From Pleurodeles waltl (Eukaryota; Chordata; Amphibia; Caudata; Salamandridae): 64,000 nucleotides of DNA. The notes beneath the pieces were generated by a model. It made no database searches and had not been told where the DNA came from. It worked only from the letters and a program-made list of their open reading frames with translations. Position numbers and translations under genes: made by a program. Below are positions 47,622 through 57,650 of the stretch, piece after piece. Numbering within the stretch: position 1 is the stretch's first letter; every line of letters begins with the position of its first letter. Location: assembly GCF_031143425.1 (NCBI RefSeq), contig NC_090448.1, positions 534,520,313-534,584,312 on the forward strand, given 5' to 3'.

Positions 47622-49082
47622 TGTTAATGCGGAATTCACTAATGATTATTCATGTATTCTGAGTGTTCAATTTGCATAGAAAATGAATTACCTTAGAGAA
47701 AAATAATGCACGCATTAGGAGGTGCGACTACCTGAGTGGCCGCCAATGTTCACGAATTGTACTTATTAATATGAAATATTGAGCTTTTGTTTGATTATTG
47801 TAGTAATATGTCATATTGAGGGTTGTGCCTTATGTATTAGCTTTGTTAATCATAGACCTTAACTTAGCGAAGTCTTTGCCTAGTTGCAGGCCTCATGTCA
47901 AGCTGCTTTTCTTAATTGACTTATAAAAATGTCTGCTTAGAGAATTAAATTGTGATTATCCACTGTGCTGACCAAGTGCTTGTAGCTAAAAGCCTTTCTC
48001 ATCAGAACTGCTTGCTAGAAGATGCTGTACTTGCTAGTGAAACAATGTATATTGTAATGTGTTTAAGACTGATCTTCCCAGGATAAGACAATGGATATAC
48101 TAACTGGAGTATAAGCTGCAACAATATTGATACCTGACAAGCCAAACTATGGTAACAGGAGAAGAAGAGCCAATTATCGGCATATGAACCACATGCTAGT
48201 AAAAGTGTAGATTTAGGATTTTATTTTCATTGGACTAAATTCAAACATGCAATTCTTGTACCTATGGGTTCATGGGAAGTAGTTTTAGGAAATCTAACTT
48301 AGCCAGGCTGCATCAAGAGGAGATTCTGCCATTATTTTCTTGACCGTCCCAAGAAGAGACGTGCTTAACTTTATTGCTGAAAGAGACTTTGCTTTTTCTG
48401 AACTTTTATGCTGAACCTGATACCCTGCTAACTGAACTGATGTCCTCTTGACGAAGACTGTCACAGCTTGCTGAACCATATTGAGTACAGGTACCAACCG
48501 CTAATTTTGATAGAGCTGTAGTTAGATGTTTTCCAAATCTGTTGACTGAATTCTTTTGCATGAAGTCCAACGTGCTATTCTAATCTGATGCTAGTTAGGG
48601 TTCTCACTGATGATGTTCGCTACATGTAATAACAGTTGATGTCTTTTCCTTGCTGAATCTAAATGTATGTTATTTAGTTTGCGCAGTTATTCTTGCTTTT
48701 AATTTGTACTGAAACTTTAGAATGTGTAGTGGCTCAAGCTTTGATTAGATTGCGATTCTTTTGCCGCTTTGGTCAGCCAGTGTTGTTTCTGTATGTTTAT
48801 CATTTGATTATGAGGTTCAGTTACCTGTCTTTAGCATTGTTAATATAGGGAAATAAACATCCTAACTTTTATATAAAGGTGTGGTTATTCATGGCCGCAA
48901 GGTGATAGTGTTTGGAAATTCCTGTCTCCTATTGATTATTGATGTTATTGATTGTTATGATTATTGATTTGTAGTGGTACGGGATTATATGGTAGGAAAA
49001 AACTTGAAGCGCAGTCAAAAGGTCCATCGGCCTATTCGCGTCTCACTTGTAAGTTTACTCAATAAGGTCTGACGTGCTAACA
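47622..49082 (+). repeat. 3' LTR of the endogenous retrovirus
   Basis: 1,461 bp from TGTTAATGCGGAATTC to GACGTGCTAACA. It lacks the TATA-containing segment present in the 5' LTR: CAG is followed directly by GTACCAACC near 48490, as if the sequence from GTATAAAG to TTTCTAG had been removed. Otherwise it aligns throughout with scattered differences. Confidence 0.88.
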
Positions 49083-49086
49083 CTCC

Positions 49087-49628
49087 CTGCTGCTAATAAA
49101 TGTTAATGTAAAGAAGAAGCTACAGTTTAGCTGTTTACAGTGCTGAACACGTTAGCTCATAAACCAAAGATGGGAAAATTATGACCCTCTCTGTACTGTA
49201 ACAATTGGCTGCTCCAGTTGTAGCGAGAGCTCGGGAGGTACTGACTGGGTTAATCATTCCATATGTACACCTCACTTCCTATGTACCTTTTCCCATACAT
49301 GTTATCCATTCCACCCCTGCTGAACATGTGCAAGGCAGATTATTCAAGCCCAAAATATATATGGCTGCAGATTCTGCAAGAAGGATGGAGTGGATTGTCA
49401 GTTAACCATGAACTGTTCTGGCAAAGTCTCAGGGAAACACCCAATGCATTTGTCAAAGAGAATATTGTGGCCCAAGCACATGTATACAAGTGCAGTGATT
49501 GTTGGTGCTAGGAGCACTAGTGCTTCAAGTTTGCACATTTTGGGAGCATTTTAATGAATTGTTACTTTTAAAATTTAGACTATTTTAACTGTGCACATTA
49601 CTAGCGCAGGTGTTTTAATAAAATATTT
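49087..49628. other. Unclassified sequence between two retroviral LTRs
   Basis: AT-rich spacer between the provirus and the next LTR of the same family. No gene supported. Confidence 0.35.
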
Positions 49629-50051
49629 TAATGAGTATTCATGTATTCTGAATAATGGATTTGTGTAGAAAATATAGTAACGTAGAAAAATAATGCACAC
49701 TTTTGAAAATGTGATTACAATGAGTAGCCGCCAATGTTCACAAAGTGTACTTACTAATAGTCTAATACTATGAAATGTTGAGCATATGTTTGATTAATGT
49801 GGGAATATGTCATATTAAAGGTTATGCATAATGCATTAGCTTTATTAGTTGTAGGCCATAATTTAGCAAAGGTCTTGGCCTACTTGCCAGGCCACAAGTT
49901 AAGCTGTATTTCTTAACATTTAATAAATGGCTGTCCCAGAGAGTTAAACTGTGATTTTCGATTGTATTGTGTAAATGTGCTCTCAGCTGAGAATCTTTTC
50001 TCATGAGAACCGACTACTAAAAGATGCTGTTCTTGCTAAATGTAACATTAT
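49629..50051 (+). repeat. Left part of a solo retroviral LTR split by H2
   Basis: Starts near GAGTATTCATGTATTCTG and matches the 5' portion of the retroviral LTRs (ATAATGCACAC, CCGCCAATGTTCAC, ATGTCATATTA). It stops at AACATTAT, where H2 begins; the rest resumes at 59840. Confidence 0.85.
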
Positions 50052-50330
50052 GGCCCTCATTCTGACCCTGGCGGTCGGTGATAAAGCGGCGGCCAAGCCG
50101 CCAACAGGCCGGCGGTCTAAAATATGCAATTCTGACCCTGGCCGGAACCGCCAACACAGCCCGCCAACTTAACACTCCGACCGCCACAGCGGTACAAACA
50201 AACAGCGCGGCGGTTCCCGCCAACAGCCCGGCGGCAGACAAAGTACCGCCCACCCTATTACGACCCACCAATCTGCCACCTTTTCCGGGGCGGGAGCACC
50301 GCCGATAAGAACACGGCGGAAACAGACTAC
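50052..50330 (+). promoter_or_regulatory. Left terminal and subterminal region of H2
   Basis: The inverted-repeat core TCATTCTGACC is followed by many CCGCC/GGCGG motifs over about 250 bp. The corresponding part of H1 keeps the same motif-rich layout. Terminal repeats and subterminal motifs are where Harbinger Myb-like proteins and transposase bind, and this end must also hold the transposase promoter, since its first exon starts at 50380. Confidence 0.6.
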
Positions 50331-50379
50331 GAACGGGAAAACGCTCACCTCTACGCACTCCACGCGAGATTCCGGCAGT

Positions 50380-53300
50380 ATGGAGCCAGAGTTACAGGTC
50401 ATCCCCGCACTCCTATTCCTCCTCATATACCAGGAGCACGCCCGGCGGCGCGGAAGACATCGGTGAGTACTGCACCTACGACACAGGGGAGGGAAAAGAT
50501 TACCGGCACACACCCACCCACCCACACCCACTACAACACACACATCAATGCATTCCCACAGATCACTGTCACAACCCACAAACCACCCCCCTCCGAAATA
50601 ATGCAAAGACCAAAAGAAGAGATCATAAACGGGCAGATATATTGAAATATGTACGCCATTAATCCCAATAAATAAATAAACTATGTACAAAATATATACA
50701 GCTACTAAATGTAGTCCAACCACTGTCCGTGGATCACAGGGGTCCTGTGCAAAGGGGCAAGGCCCAGTCCCACGACAAGAACTCCACGGAGAGAACACTG
50801 CAGGGGCATCAGAAAGAAAATAGGACAGGCACCTCAGGGGGAAGGGAAGGGGGGGCACCTCAGCCACTTGAGTACACGACGCCAGATCCACGAGGGGACT
50901 CCATGACCACTGGGCCATCCTGGGGAGAGCAAAGCCACAGTCCATACAGTCCATACAGTGGGTGGCATGCCCACTGGGCCATCCTGGGGAGAGCAAAGCC
51001 ACAGTCCATACAGTCCATACAGTGGGTGGCCTGCCCACTGGGCCATCCTGGGGAGAGCAAAGCCACAGTCCAAACAGTCCATACAGTGGGTGGCCTGCCC
51101 ACTGGGCCATCCTGGGGAGAGCAAAGCCACAGTCCATACAGTCCATACAGTGGGTGGCCTGCCCACTGGGCCATCCTGGGGAGAGCAAAGCCACAGTCCA
51201 TACAGTCCATACAGTGGGTGGCCTGCCCACTGGGCCATCCTGGGGAGAGCAAAGCCACAGTCCAAACAGTCCATACAGTGGGTGGCCTGCCCACTGGGCC
51301 ATCCTGGGGAGAGCAAAGCCACAGTCCAAACAGTCCATACAGTGGGTGGCCTGCCCACTGGGCCATCCTGGGGAGAGCAAAGCCACAGTCCAAACAGTCC
51401 ATACAGTGGGTGGCCTGCCCACTGGGCCATCCTGGGAGAGCAAAGCCACAGTCCATACAGTCCATACAGTGGGTGGCCTGCCCACTGGGCCATCCTGGGG
51501 AGAGCAAAGCCACAGTCCATACAGTCCATACAGTGGGTGACCTGCCCACTGGGCCATCCTGGGGAGAGCAAAGCCACAGTCCATACAGTCCATACAGTGG
51601 GTGGCCTGCCCACTGGGCCATCCTGGGGAGAGCAAAGCCACAGTCCAAACAGTCCATACAGTGGGTGGCCTGCCCACTGGCCCATCCTGGGGAGAGCAAA
51701 GCCACAGTCCATACAGTCCATACAGTGGGTGGCCTGCCCACTGGGCCATCCTGGGGAGAGCAAAGCCACAGTCCAAACAGTCCATACAGTGGGTGGCCTG
51801 CCCACTGGGCCATCCTGGGGAGAGCAAAGCCACAGTCCATACAGTCCATAACAGACCCCACTGCCACTGGAGGAGGCAAGTTGGCCAGAGGACATCCTGC
51901 AGCCCTGCCCGAGATAGATCCTGCCCTGCCACGTCTGCCAAAGGGCCAGCGGTTCTTGCCCTGAAGGGCCCAGTTCAGCGGTTCATGAGACGGCGGGGCC
52001 CAGTTCAGCGGTTCTTGAGACGGCGGGGCCCAGTTCAGCGGTTCTTGAGACGGCGGGGCCCAGTTCAGCGGTTCTTGCCTTGAAGGGCCCAGTTCAGCGG
52101 TTCTTGAGACGGCGGGGCCCAGTTCAGCGGTTCTTGAGACGGCGGGGCCCAGTTCAGCGGTTCTTGAGACGGCGGGGCCCAGTTCAGCGGTTCTTGAGAC
52201 GGCGGGGCCCAGTTCAGCGGTTCTTGCCTTGAAGGGCCCAGTTCAGCGGTTCTTGCCTTGAAGGGCCCAGTTCAGCGGTTCTTGAGACGGCGGGGCCCAG
52301 TTCAGCGGTTCTTGCCTTGAAGGGCCCAGTTCAGCGGTTCTTGCCTTGAAGGGCCCAGTTCAGCGGTTCTTGAGACGGCGGGGCCCAGTTCAGCGGTTCT
52401 TGCCTTGAAGGGCCCAGTTCAGCGGTTCTTGCCTTGAAGGGCCCAGTTCAGCGGTTCTTGAGACGGCGGGGCCCAGTTCAGCGGTTCTTGCCTTGAAGGG
52501 CCCAGTTCAGCGGTTCTTGAGACGGCGGGGCCCAGTTCAGCGGTTCTTGCCTTGAAGGGCCCAGTTCAGCGGTTCTTGCCTTGAAGGGCCCAGTTCAGCG
52601 GTTCTTGAGACGGCGGACGGTCTATGGCCAACTGCTAAATGCCTGGTGGTGCCCTCCTGGGCAGCGGGGATGGTGCTCCTTCACTGCCCACCTGGGCTGT
52701 GGGTGGTGGGGCCCTCCTGGCCAGCTGGGCTGGGTCCTCCCTGGGCAGCGGCTATGGGGCTGGTGGGCTCTCCCGGGGCAGCTGTGCCGGTTCCTCCCGG
52801 GGCAGCGGCTATGGGGGTTGTGGGCTCCTCCTGGGCAGCAGGCCTGCTGCCTGACCTCTCCAACTTGCTGCCCTTGCCCTCCTTAGTCGTCGGCCTGTGG
52901 CCCTTTCCTCCCTTTGGAGCTGTGGCTGGTGACTGTCTCTGGGTGGTGTCCGGGGGGGATGTAGAAGGCGGGCTCCTGCGGCGCCCCTTCCGCCTTCTGC
53001 TCCTCTTCCCAGGGGGTGGGCTGGCTGTCCCCCTGCTGCTGGGCGAAGATCCAGACATGCGGGCTGGCGGGCTCCAATACCCCTGCACCCTTGTCAAGGG
53101 GGCTGCAGGGCTGGTGGTGGCTGAGGTGCTCTTCTTACCCCGACGAGAAGGAGGGGGGGGCTCAGGGTCAGGAAAGAAGTTAGTAGTGGCGAGGAAGAGC
53201 TTCTTGGGACAATGGAGAGTGGTAGGTACAGTGGGAATGGGAGTGGAGGGAGAGGATGTGGTTGTAGGTGAGTCACGTTTGCTGTCTTTGGGTGCAGGTG

Positions 53301-56300
53301 CAGGAGGGATAGGCTGTCGTGAGGTGGATGGCTGTTGGGTGGGTGGGTGGCTGCGTTTGTGTGGTGTGGAAGAGGGGGTGACAGACACAGTGGGAGAGGA
53401 CACAGGGGACGTGTAAATGGCAGTGGGGGTGGTGACTGCACGTGTGCGGACTGGAGTGGAGGGTGTGCTGGTGATGGAAACACTGGCTGATGGTGAGGTG
53501 AATGGAGGTGTGAGTGTAGACGTCACAGGGAGGGAGGAGGGAGACGAGGAGGTGGGGGTCACAGAGGTGGTAGTGACTGTTGGCATGTCTGCATCGGAAT
53601 GTTGCGTGTGTGAATGTCTGCGTGATCTGTGGTGCTTATGTTTGGATGAGCTTCTCTTGGGTGTTGAGGTGTGTGCAGGCTGGTCTGATGGTGTGGGTGG
53701 GACAGGCAGAGGAACAGGAGACTGGGAGGAGGGAGTTAGTAGAGGCAGGCAGGAGACAGGGACAATGGCTGCCGTCAGTGCTGAGGCCAGAGCCTGGAAC
53801 GATCGCTGATGGGCAGCCTGACCCGAATGAATGCCCTCCAGGTACGCATTGCTGCGATGAACCTCCCTCTCCACCCCCTGGATGGCATTCAAAAGGGTAG
53901 TCTGCCCAACAATGAGCGTTCGGAGGAGGTCAATGACCTCCTCACTGAGGGCAGCGGGGGTAACAGGGGCAGGGCCTGAGGTGCCTGGGGCGAAGGAGAT
54001 GCCCGGCTTCCTGGCAGAGCGGGCACGGGGCGAACGCGGAGGGGCTGCTGGGAGGGCGGAGATGGTGCGCTGGGTGGCGGCTGTACCTGTAATGGCGGGG
54101 GGCACGGATGGTGCCACCCCCGCAAGGGAGCCCCCTTCCGAGGACGTGTCCGTGTCGCTGCAGGCTCCAGTCGTCCCCGTCGTGGAGCTCCCCTCGCCCT
54201 CCGTCTCACTGGTCCAGTCTGACTCTGTGGCATGGCCCTCCTGGGCCATGTGAGATGCAGCTCCCTCCTGCCCCGATGCCACTTCTCCTCCGCCTGATGA
54301 TGCTGATGCACACAAGCACAGAAAGACAAACAAAAAGGGGGGGGGAGAGAGAAATAAAGGGATATTGAGTACATGGATCTCCGGTACAGTTAGCGGACAT
54401 GACAGACACAGATGCCCCCTGCACTAAGTTGCGCACTTGGGGTACGCTACGCATTCCGTGGAACATGCCCTACACGCCTAGAGTTGACAACTGCACCCAT
54501 GGATGACACGGCCCAGGGATGGCTGTACTGACAAACTACTGAGGGTGGTGGCTGGGGACACAGGGGCTTACGGGGGTGCCCAGCCTACAGATATCGCCCT
54601 GGCCTAGGGGGACCCCCAGCCCTCCTCCCCCACCCAGACACCTCCACTGCGCGACAACAGAGTAGATAATGCTTGTACTCACCCCCTTGTGTCTGCTGTG
54701 CTGCTCTCACGCGCCCATCCAAATCAGGGTAGGCCACCGCCAGGATCCGGAACATCAGGGGGCTCAGTTGACGGCAGGCACCCCGCCTACGTTGGGAGGC
54801 CATCCCCAGCAGAGACTCGGCGGTCTTCTTGGTCCCGCGGCGGATGTCCTCCCACCTCTTGCGGCAGTGGGTGCCCCGTCGATGGTGGACCCCCAGGGCC
54901 CGGACTTCCTTGGCGATGGCACGCCAAATCCCGATCTTCTCATGGGCGCGGACCTATGTGACACGTACAGGGAGGGAGAAATACCACGTTCAAGTTACTC
55001 AGCATTTTCCTTTCCAGTGGCCCAACGCCCCCCATCCCCGCCAGGCCCCCCGCCATGCCCCCCGCCATGCCCAACATGCCCCCCATCCCCGCCAGGCCCC
55101 CCGCCAGGCCCAACATGCCCCCCATCCCCGCCAGGCCCCCCGCCAGGCCCAACATGCCCCCCATCCCCGCCAGGCCCCCGCCATGCCCCCCGCCATGCCC
55201 AACATGCCCCCCATCCCCGCCAGGCCCCCCGCCAGGCCCAACATGCCCCCCATCCCCGCCAGGCCCCCCGCCATGCCCCCCGCCATGCCCAACATGCCCC
55301 CCATCCCCGCCAGGCCCCCCGCCATGCCCAACATGCCCCCCATCCCCGCCAGGCCCCCCGCCAGGCCCAACATGCCCCCCATCCCCGCCATGCCCCCCGC
55401 CATGCCCAACATGCCCCCCATCCCCGCCAGGCCCCCCGCCAGGCCCCCCGCCAGCCCCAACATGCCCCCCATCCCCGCCAGGCCCCCAAGCCAGCCAGTG
55501 GCCCCAAATCCATATTGAATTAAACTCACTTGTTGGTCTGGAGGACCGTAGAGTAGCGCATACTGGGGGAGGACCCCATCCACAAGTTTCTCCAACTCCT
55601 CTCCAGTGAAGGCAGGGGCCCTTTCCCCAGTCGCAGCAGCCATTGTCCCTTCCAGACCGAGGTCACAGCAACACTTGCAGTATAGGTCCTCTCCTGTGAA
55701 AGTTCAAGTCGCAAGTGGATAAGTAGATAGAAAATGGCGGTCACGTCCGCGGCGGTGCGTACCGCGGCGGTGCGTCCCGCCACCGCCGGCGCCCTTCGCC
55801 ATTGGCTCCTGAAACCCATAGGCTTCAATGTTAACCAATGCGCCTTCGCGCCGCGGTCTTGGCCCGCCGCCCGCCGCGGTGTGCCACGCCAGCGCATTGA
55901 CCTCACATCCCATTGTCACACTTCACAGGTCAGGCAGCCGCCATTTCCAGGGCCCACATGGCTCAATTTCAACTGCGTCACACAGGCCTAGGCCTTGCAT
56001 AGCCACTCAGACACGCCATTCACTGCATAGAGAATCGTATACTGTGCTAGCTGTGAGTACGTACCTGTGGGTTGCTTGACTGTGTGCTCCATGTTGTCCT
56101 TCCTAGGCACCGTCCGCTGGGTTGGGCGAGGAGACGGATGAATCCTCCCGTGTACCGACCGCTGGTGGACCTGTCGACAATGGAAGAACGCCACATTATC
56201 CTGACCTACCGTCTTAACCGTGCCACTATCCATGAACTGTGTGCCCGGCTGGAGCCCGACCTGATGTCCCCCATCCGCCAACCCACAGGGATTCCCCCTC

Positions 56301-57142
56301 TGGTGCAGGTCATGTCAGTACTACATTTCTTGGCAAGTGGGTCATTTCAGACAACCGTGGGAATTGCTTCTGGGATGTCTCAGCCCATGTTTTCGAAGGT
56401 GTTATCCAGAGTGTTGTCTGCCCTGATGAAATCCGTGAGGAACTACATCATTTTCCCTGAGGTGGGCGAATTGGCTACAGTGAAGGGTGATTTCTACGCC
56501 CTTGGACATATTCCCAACGTAATTGGTGCCATTGATGGGACCCATGTGGCTTTGGTTCCCCCAAGAGACAGGGAGCAGGTGTACAGGAACAGAAAAAATT
56601 ACCATTCAATGAACATCCAGGTGGTGTGTTTGGCTGACCAGTACATCTCGCATGTAAATGCCAAATTCCCAGGGTCAGTGCATGACGCCTACATCCTCAG
56701 GAATAGCAGCATCCCTTACGTGATGGAACAGCTACAGAGACACCGTGTCTGGCTAGTGGGGGACTCTGGGTACCCCAACCTGTCGTGGCTACTGACCCCA
56801 GTAAGGAATCCCCGGACCAGGGCAGAGGAACGGTACAATGAGGCCCATGGGCGTACTAGGAGGGTGATCGAACGCACCTTTGGCCTCCTGAAGGCCAGGT
56901 TTAGGTGCCTGCATATGACAGGTGGATCCCTAATGTACTCACCTAAGAAGGTGTGTCACATCATCGTGGCCTGCTGCATGCTTCACAACCTGGCTTTGCG
57001 CCGCCAGGTGCCTTTCCTGCAGGAGGATGGTCGAGACGGTGGTGTTGTGGCAGCGGTGGAACCTGAGGAGAGTGACGAGGAGGAAGACGACGGGGCTGAA
57101 ACAGACAACAGGGACAGAATCATTGAACAGTACTTCCAATAG
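50380..57142 (+). CDS. HARBI1-like: HARBI1-type transposase, two exons with a nested antisense gene
   Basis: CDS is 50380-50462 joined to 56107-57142, 372 codons, ending TAG. Exon 1 (83 nt, MEPELQVIPALLFLLI, then an arginine-rich end) closes at CG|GTGAGTACTGC. Exon 2 follows CCTTCCTAG| and continues in frame (HRPLGWARRRMNPPV). The DDE_Tnp_4 core has IGAIDGTH (Asp near 171), SVHDAYIL (Asp near 221), GDSGYP (Asp near 247) and ERTFGLLK (Glu near 283), with 35 residues between the last two. Length suits HARBI1 proteins. The C-terminus is acidic (EESDEEEDDG). The enzyme cuts and pastes the element. An alternative start at ATG 56138 would skip exon 1, but H1 keeps exon 1 with identical length and phase. 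Confidence 0.88.
50905..51850 (-). repeat. 64-bp minisatellite, about 15 copies
   Basis: The unit contains ACTGGGCCATCCTGGGGAGAG, CAAAGCCACAGTCC, (A/T)ACAGTCCATACAGTGGGTGG and CCTGCCC. Period is 64 bp (for example 50911, 50975, 51039), with one unit a base shorter near 51430. A T/A variant in the TCCA(T/A)ACAG part splits the copies into two types. Related single units occur in the same position of H1. It lies in the transposase intron and downstream of the larger Myb-like gene, probably in or near its 3' untranslated region. Confidence 0.95.
51957..52609 (-). repeat. Two-variant 29/30-bp minisatellite, 22 units
   Basis: All units share GGGCCCAGTTCAGCGGTTCTTG. One type adds AGACGGCG (30 bp, A), the other CCTTGAA (29 bp, B). 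The order on the + strand from 51960 is B A A A B A A A A B B A B B A B B A B A B B (the first B has two base differences). It is adjacent to the stop codon side of the larger Myb-like gene (stop at 52681). Confidence 0.93.
52681..55643 (-). CDS. Larger Myb/SANT-like protein of H2 (668 residues)
   Basis: CDS on the minus strand: 55643-55530, 54953-54683, 54302-52681 (114, 271 and 1,622 nt), giving 668 residues plus stop. Donors are GTGAGT, acceptors ACATAG|G and GCATCAG|C; the same sites exist in H1. Residues about 10-100 form a Myb/SANT-like domain: FTGEELEKLVDGV, then IWRAIAKEVR and HCRKRWEDIRR. Residues about 130-260 are acidic and Ser/Thr-rich; then comes a conserved helical stretch (EEVIDLLRTLIVGQ..LLNAIQG), followed by a long Pro/Ser/Thr-rich and basic tail. 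Such proteins bring HARBI1 transposase to the nucleus and to the element ends. This gene is separate in sequence from the smaller Myb-like gene and lies wholly in the transposase intron. Confidence 0.85.
55020..55495 (-). repeat. C/G-skewed minisatellite in intron 1 of the larger Myb-like gene
   Basis: Units made of CCCCGCCAGGCCCCCC, GCCATGCCCCCC and GCCCAACATGCCCCCCAT, in blocks of 9- to 12-bp submotifs. On the transcribed strand of the gene it is G-rich (runs of 4-6 G), with potential to form quadruplexes. It is open in several frames because it lacks stops, which is not evidence of coding. Confidence 0.92.
55644..55800 (-). promoter_or_regulatory. Promoter/leader region of the larger Myb-like gene
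   Basis: Upstream of the ATG at 55643 the + strand reads AAAATGGCGGTC (55731-55742), a YY1-type site, then ACGTCC and a doubled ACCGCGGCGGTGCGT (55747-55780). The block AAAATGGC.GT.ACGTCC is conserved in H1 (18911-18930). The CGGCGG motifs resemble those at the element termini, so the Myb-like proteins could act on their own promoter; that is inference. Confidence 0.45.
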
Positions 57143-57650
57143 GACACAGGTAACATTTCAAAGATAATTTAGTAAATGTTAACTACTCTGCTGCATCTCT
57201 GCTGCCTGTCTATTTGCCCCAGTGTATGATGACTGAGTTTTGGCTTTTCCCTCCCTATTTCAGATCTGGGGTCCCCACTACGAGTCCTGTGCTTCGTTTC
57301 CCCATGGACTACAGCTTTGTGGCAGCTGTTTGTTGACTTCACCATGTACAAGGACATATTTGCACTGTCATGTCAATTACAATCTATTGAAATCACAGCC
57401 AGACTCCTGATATTTTGGTGCAAAATAGGTGTTTATTGAAGTGCTCAAAATGGGATGGGTGGTTTCAAGTGGGTGGGGGCTATGGTGAAGGAATGTCCAT
57501 GGCAGAGTCCAGAGTAACAGTCACACAGGTGCATTGTCCAGAGGCCTGTGGAGAGATGGAGCATGGGCAGTTCAAGGATGGACAGGGTGACAATGTGGGA
57601 CAGTGGGATGACATCAGGTGGTATCCATTGCTGGCGGGGGTCTTGACATC

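Larger units (their letters stand above)
35845..49082 (+). mobile_element. Defective class I endogenous retrovirus
   Basis: Two LTRs (35845-37373 and 47622-49082) flank gag, protease, reverse transcriptase, a trace of integrase and env. The 5' LTR opens TGTTA and the 3' LTR closes TAACA. A 4-bp CTCC duplication flanks the provirus. The gag capsid-like region resembles the p30 type, a single zinc knuckle is present, and env has a transmembrane subunit with a CC pair after a leucine-rich helix; together with the 4-bp duplication this indicates gamma/epsilon-related class I. Every coding region is broken. Nested insertions are a MITE (37967-38120), a 2.1-kb LTR-like element (41511-43612) and a Harbinger MITE (47005-47584). 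Confidence 0.88.

Noticed and set aside
50169..51964. Long open frames (about 300-590 codons) on both strands across the 64-bp array
   Set aside because: The repeat unit lacks stops in all frames and its length is not a multiple of three, so every frame stays open. The predicted proteins are pure array translations without start context or domains.
51957..52609. CRISPR-like appearance of regularly spaced short repeats
   Set aside because: The variable parts are only two alternating linkers of 7-8 bp, not unique spacers, and the setting is a eukaryotic transposon.
54669..55643. Open frames of 170-285 codons made of Pro/Met or Gly/Met/Trp repeats
   Set aside because: They are translations of the minisatellite in intron 1 of the larger Myb-like gene. 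Only the first 38 codons from 55643 are supported as an exon, by the conserved splice donor and by H1.
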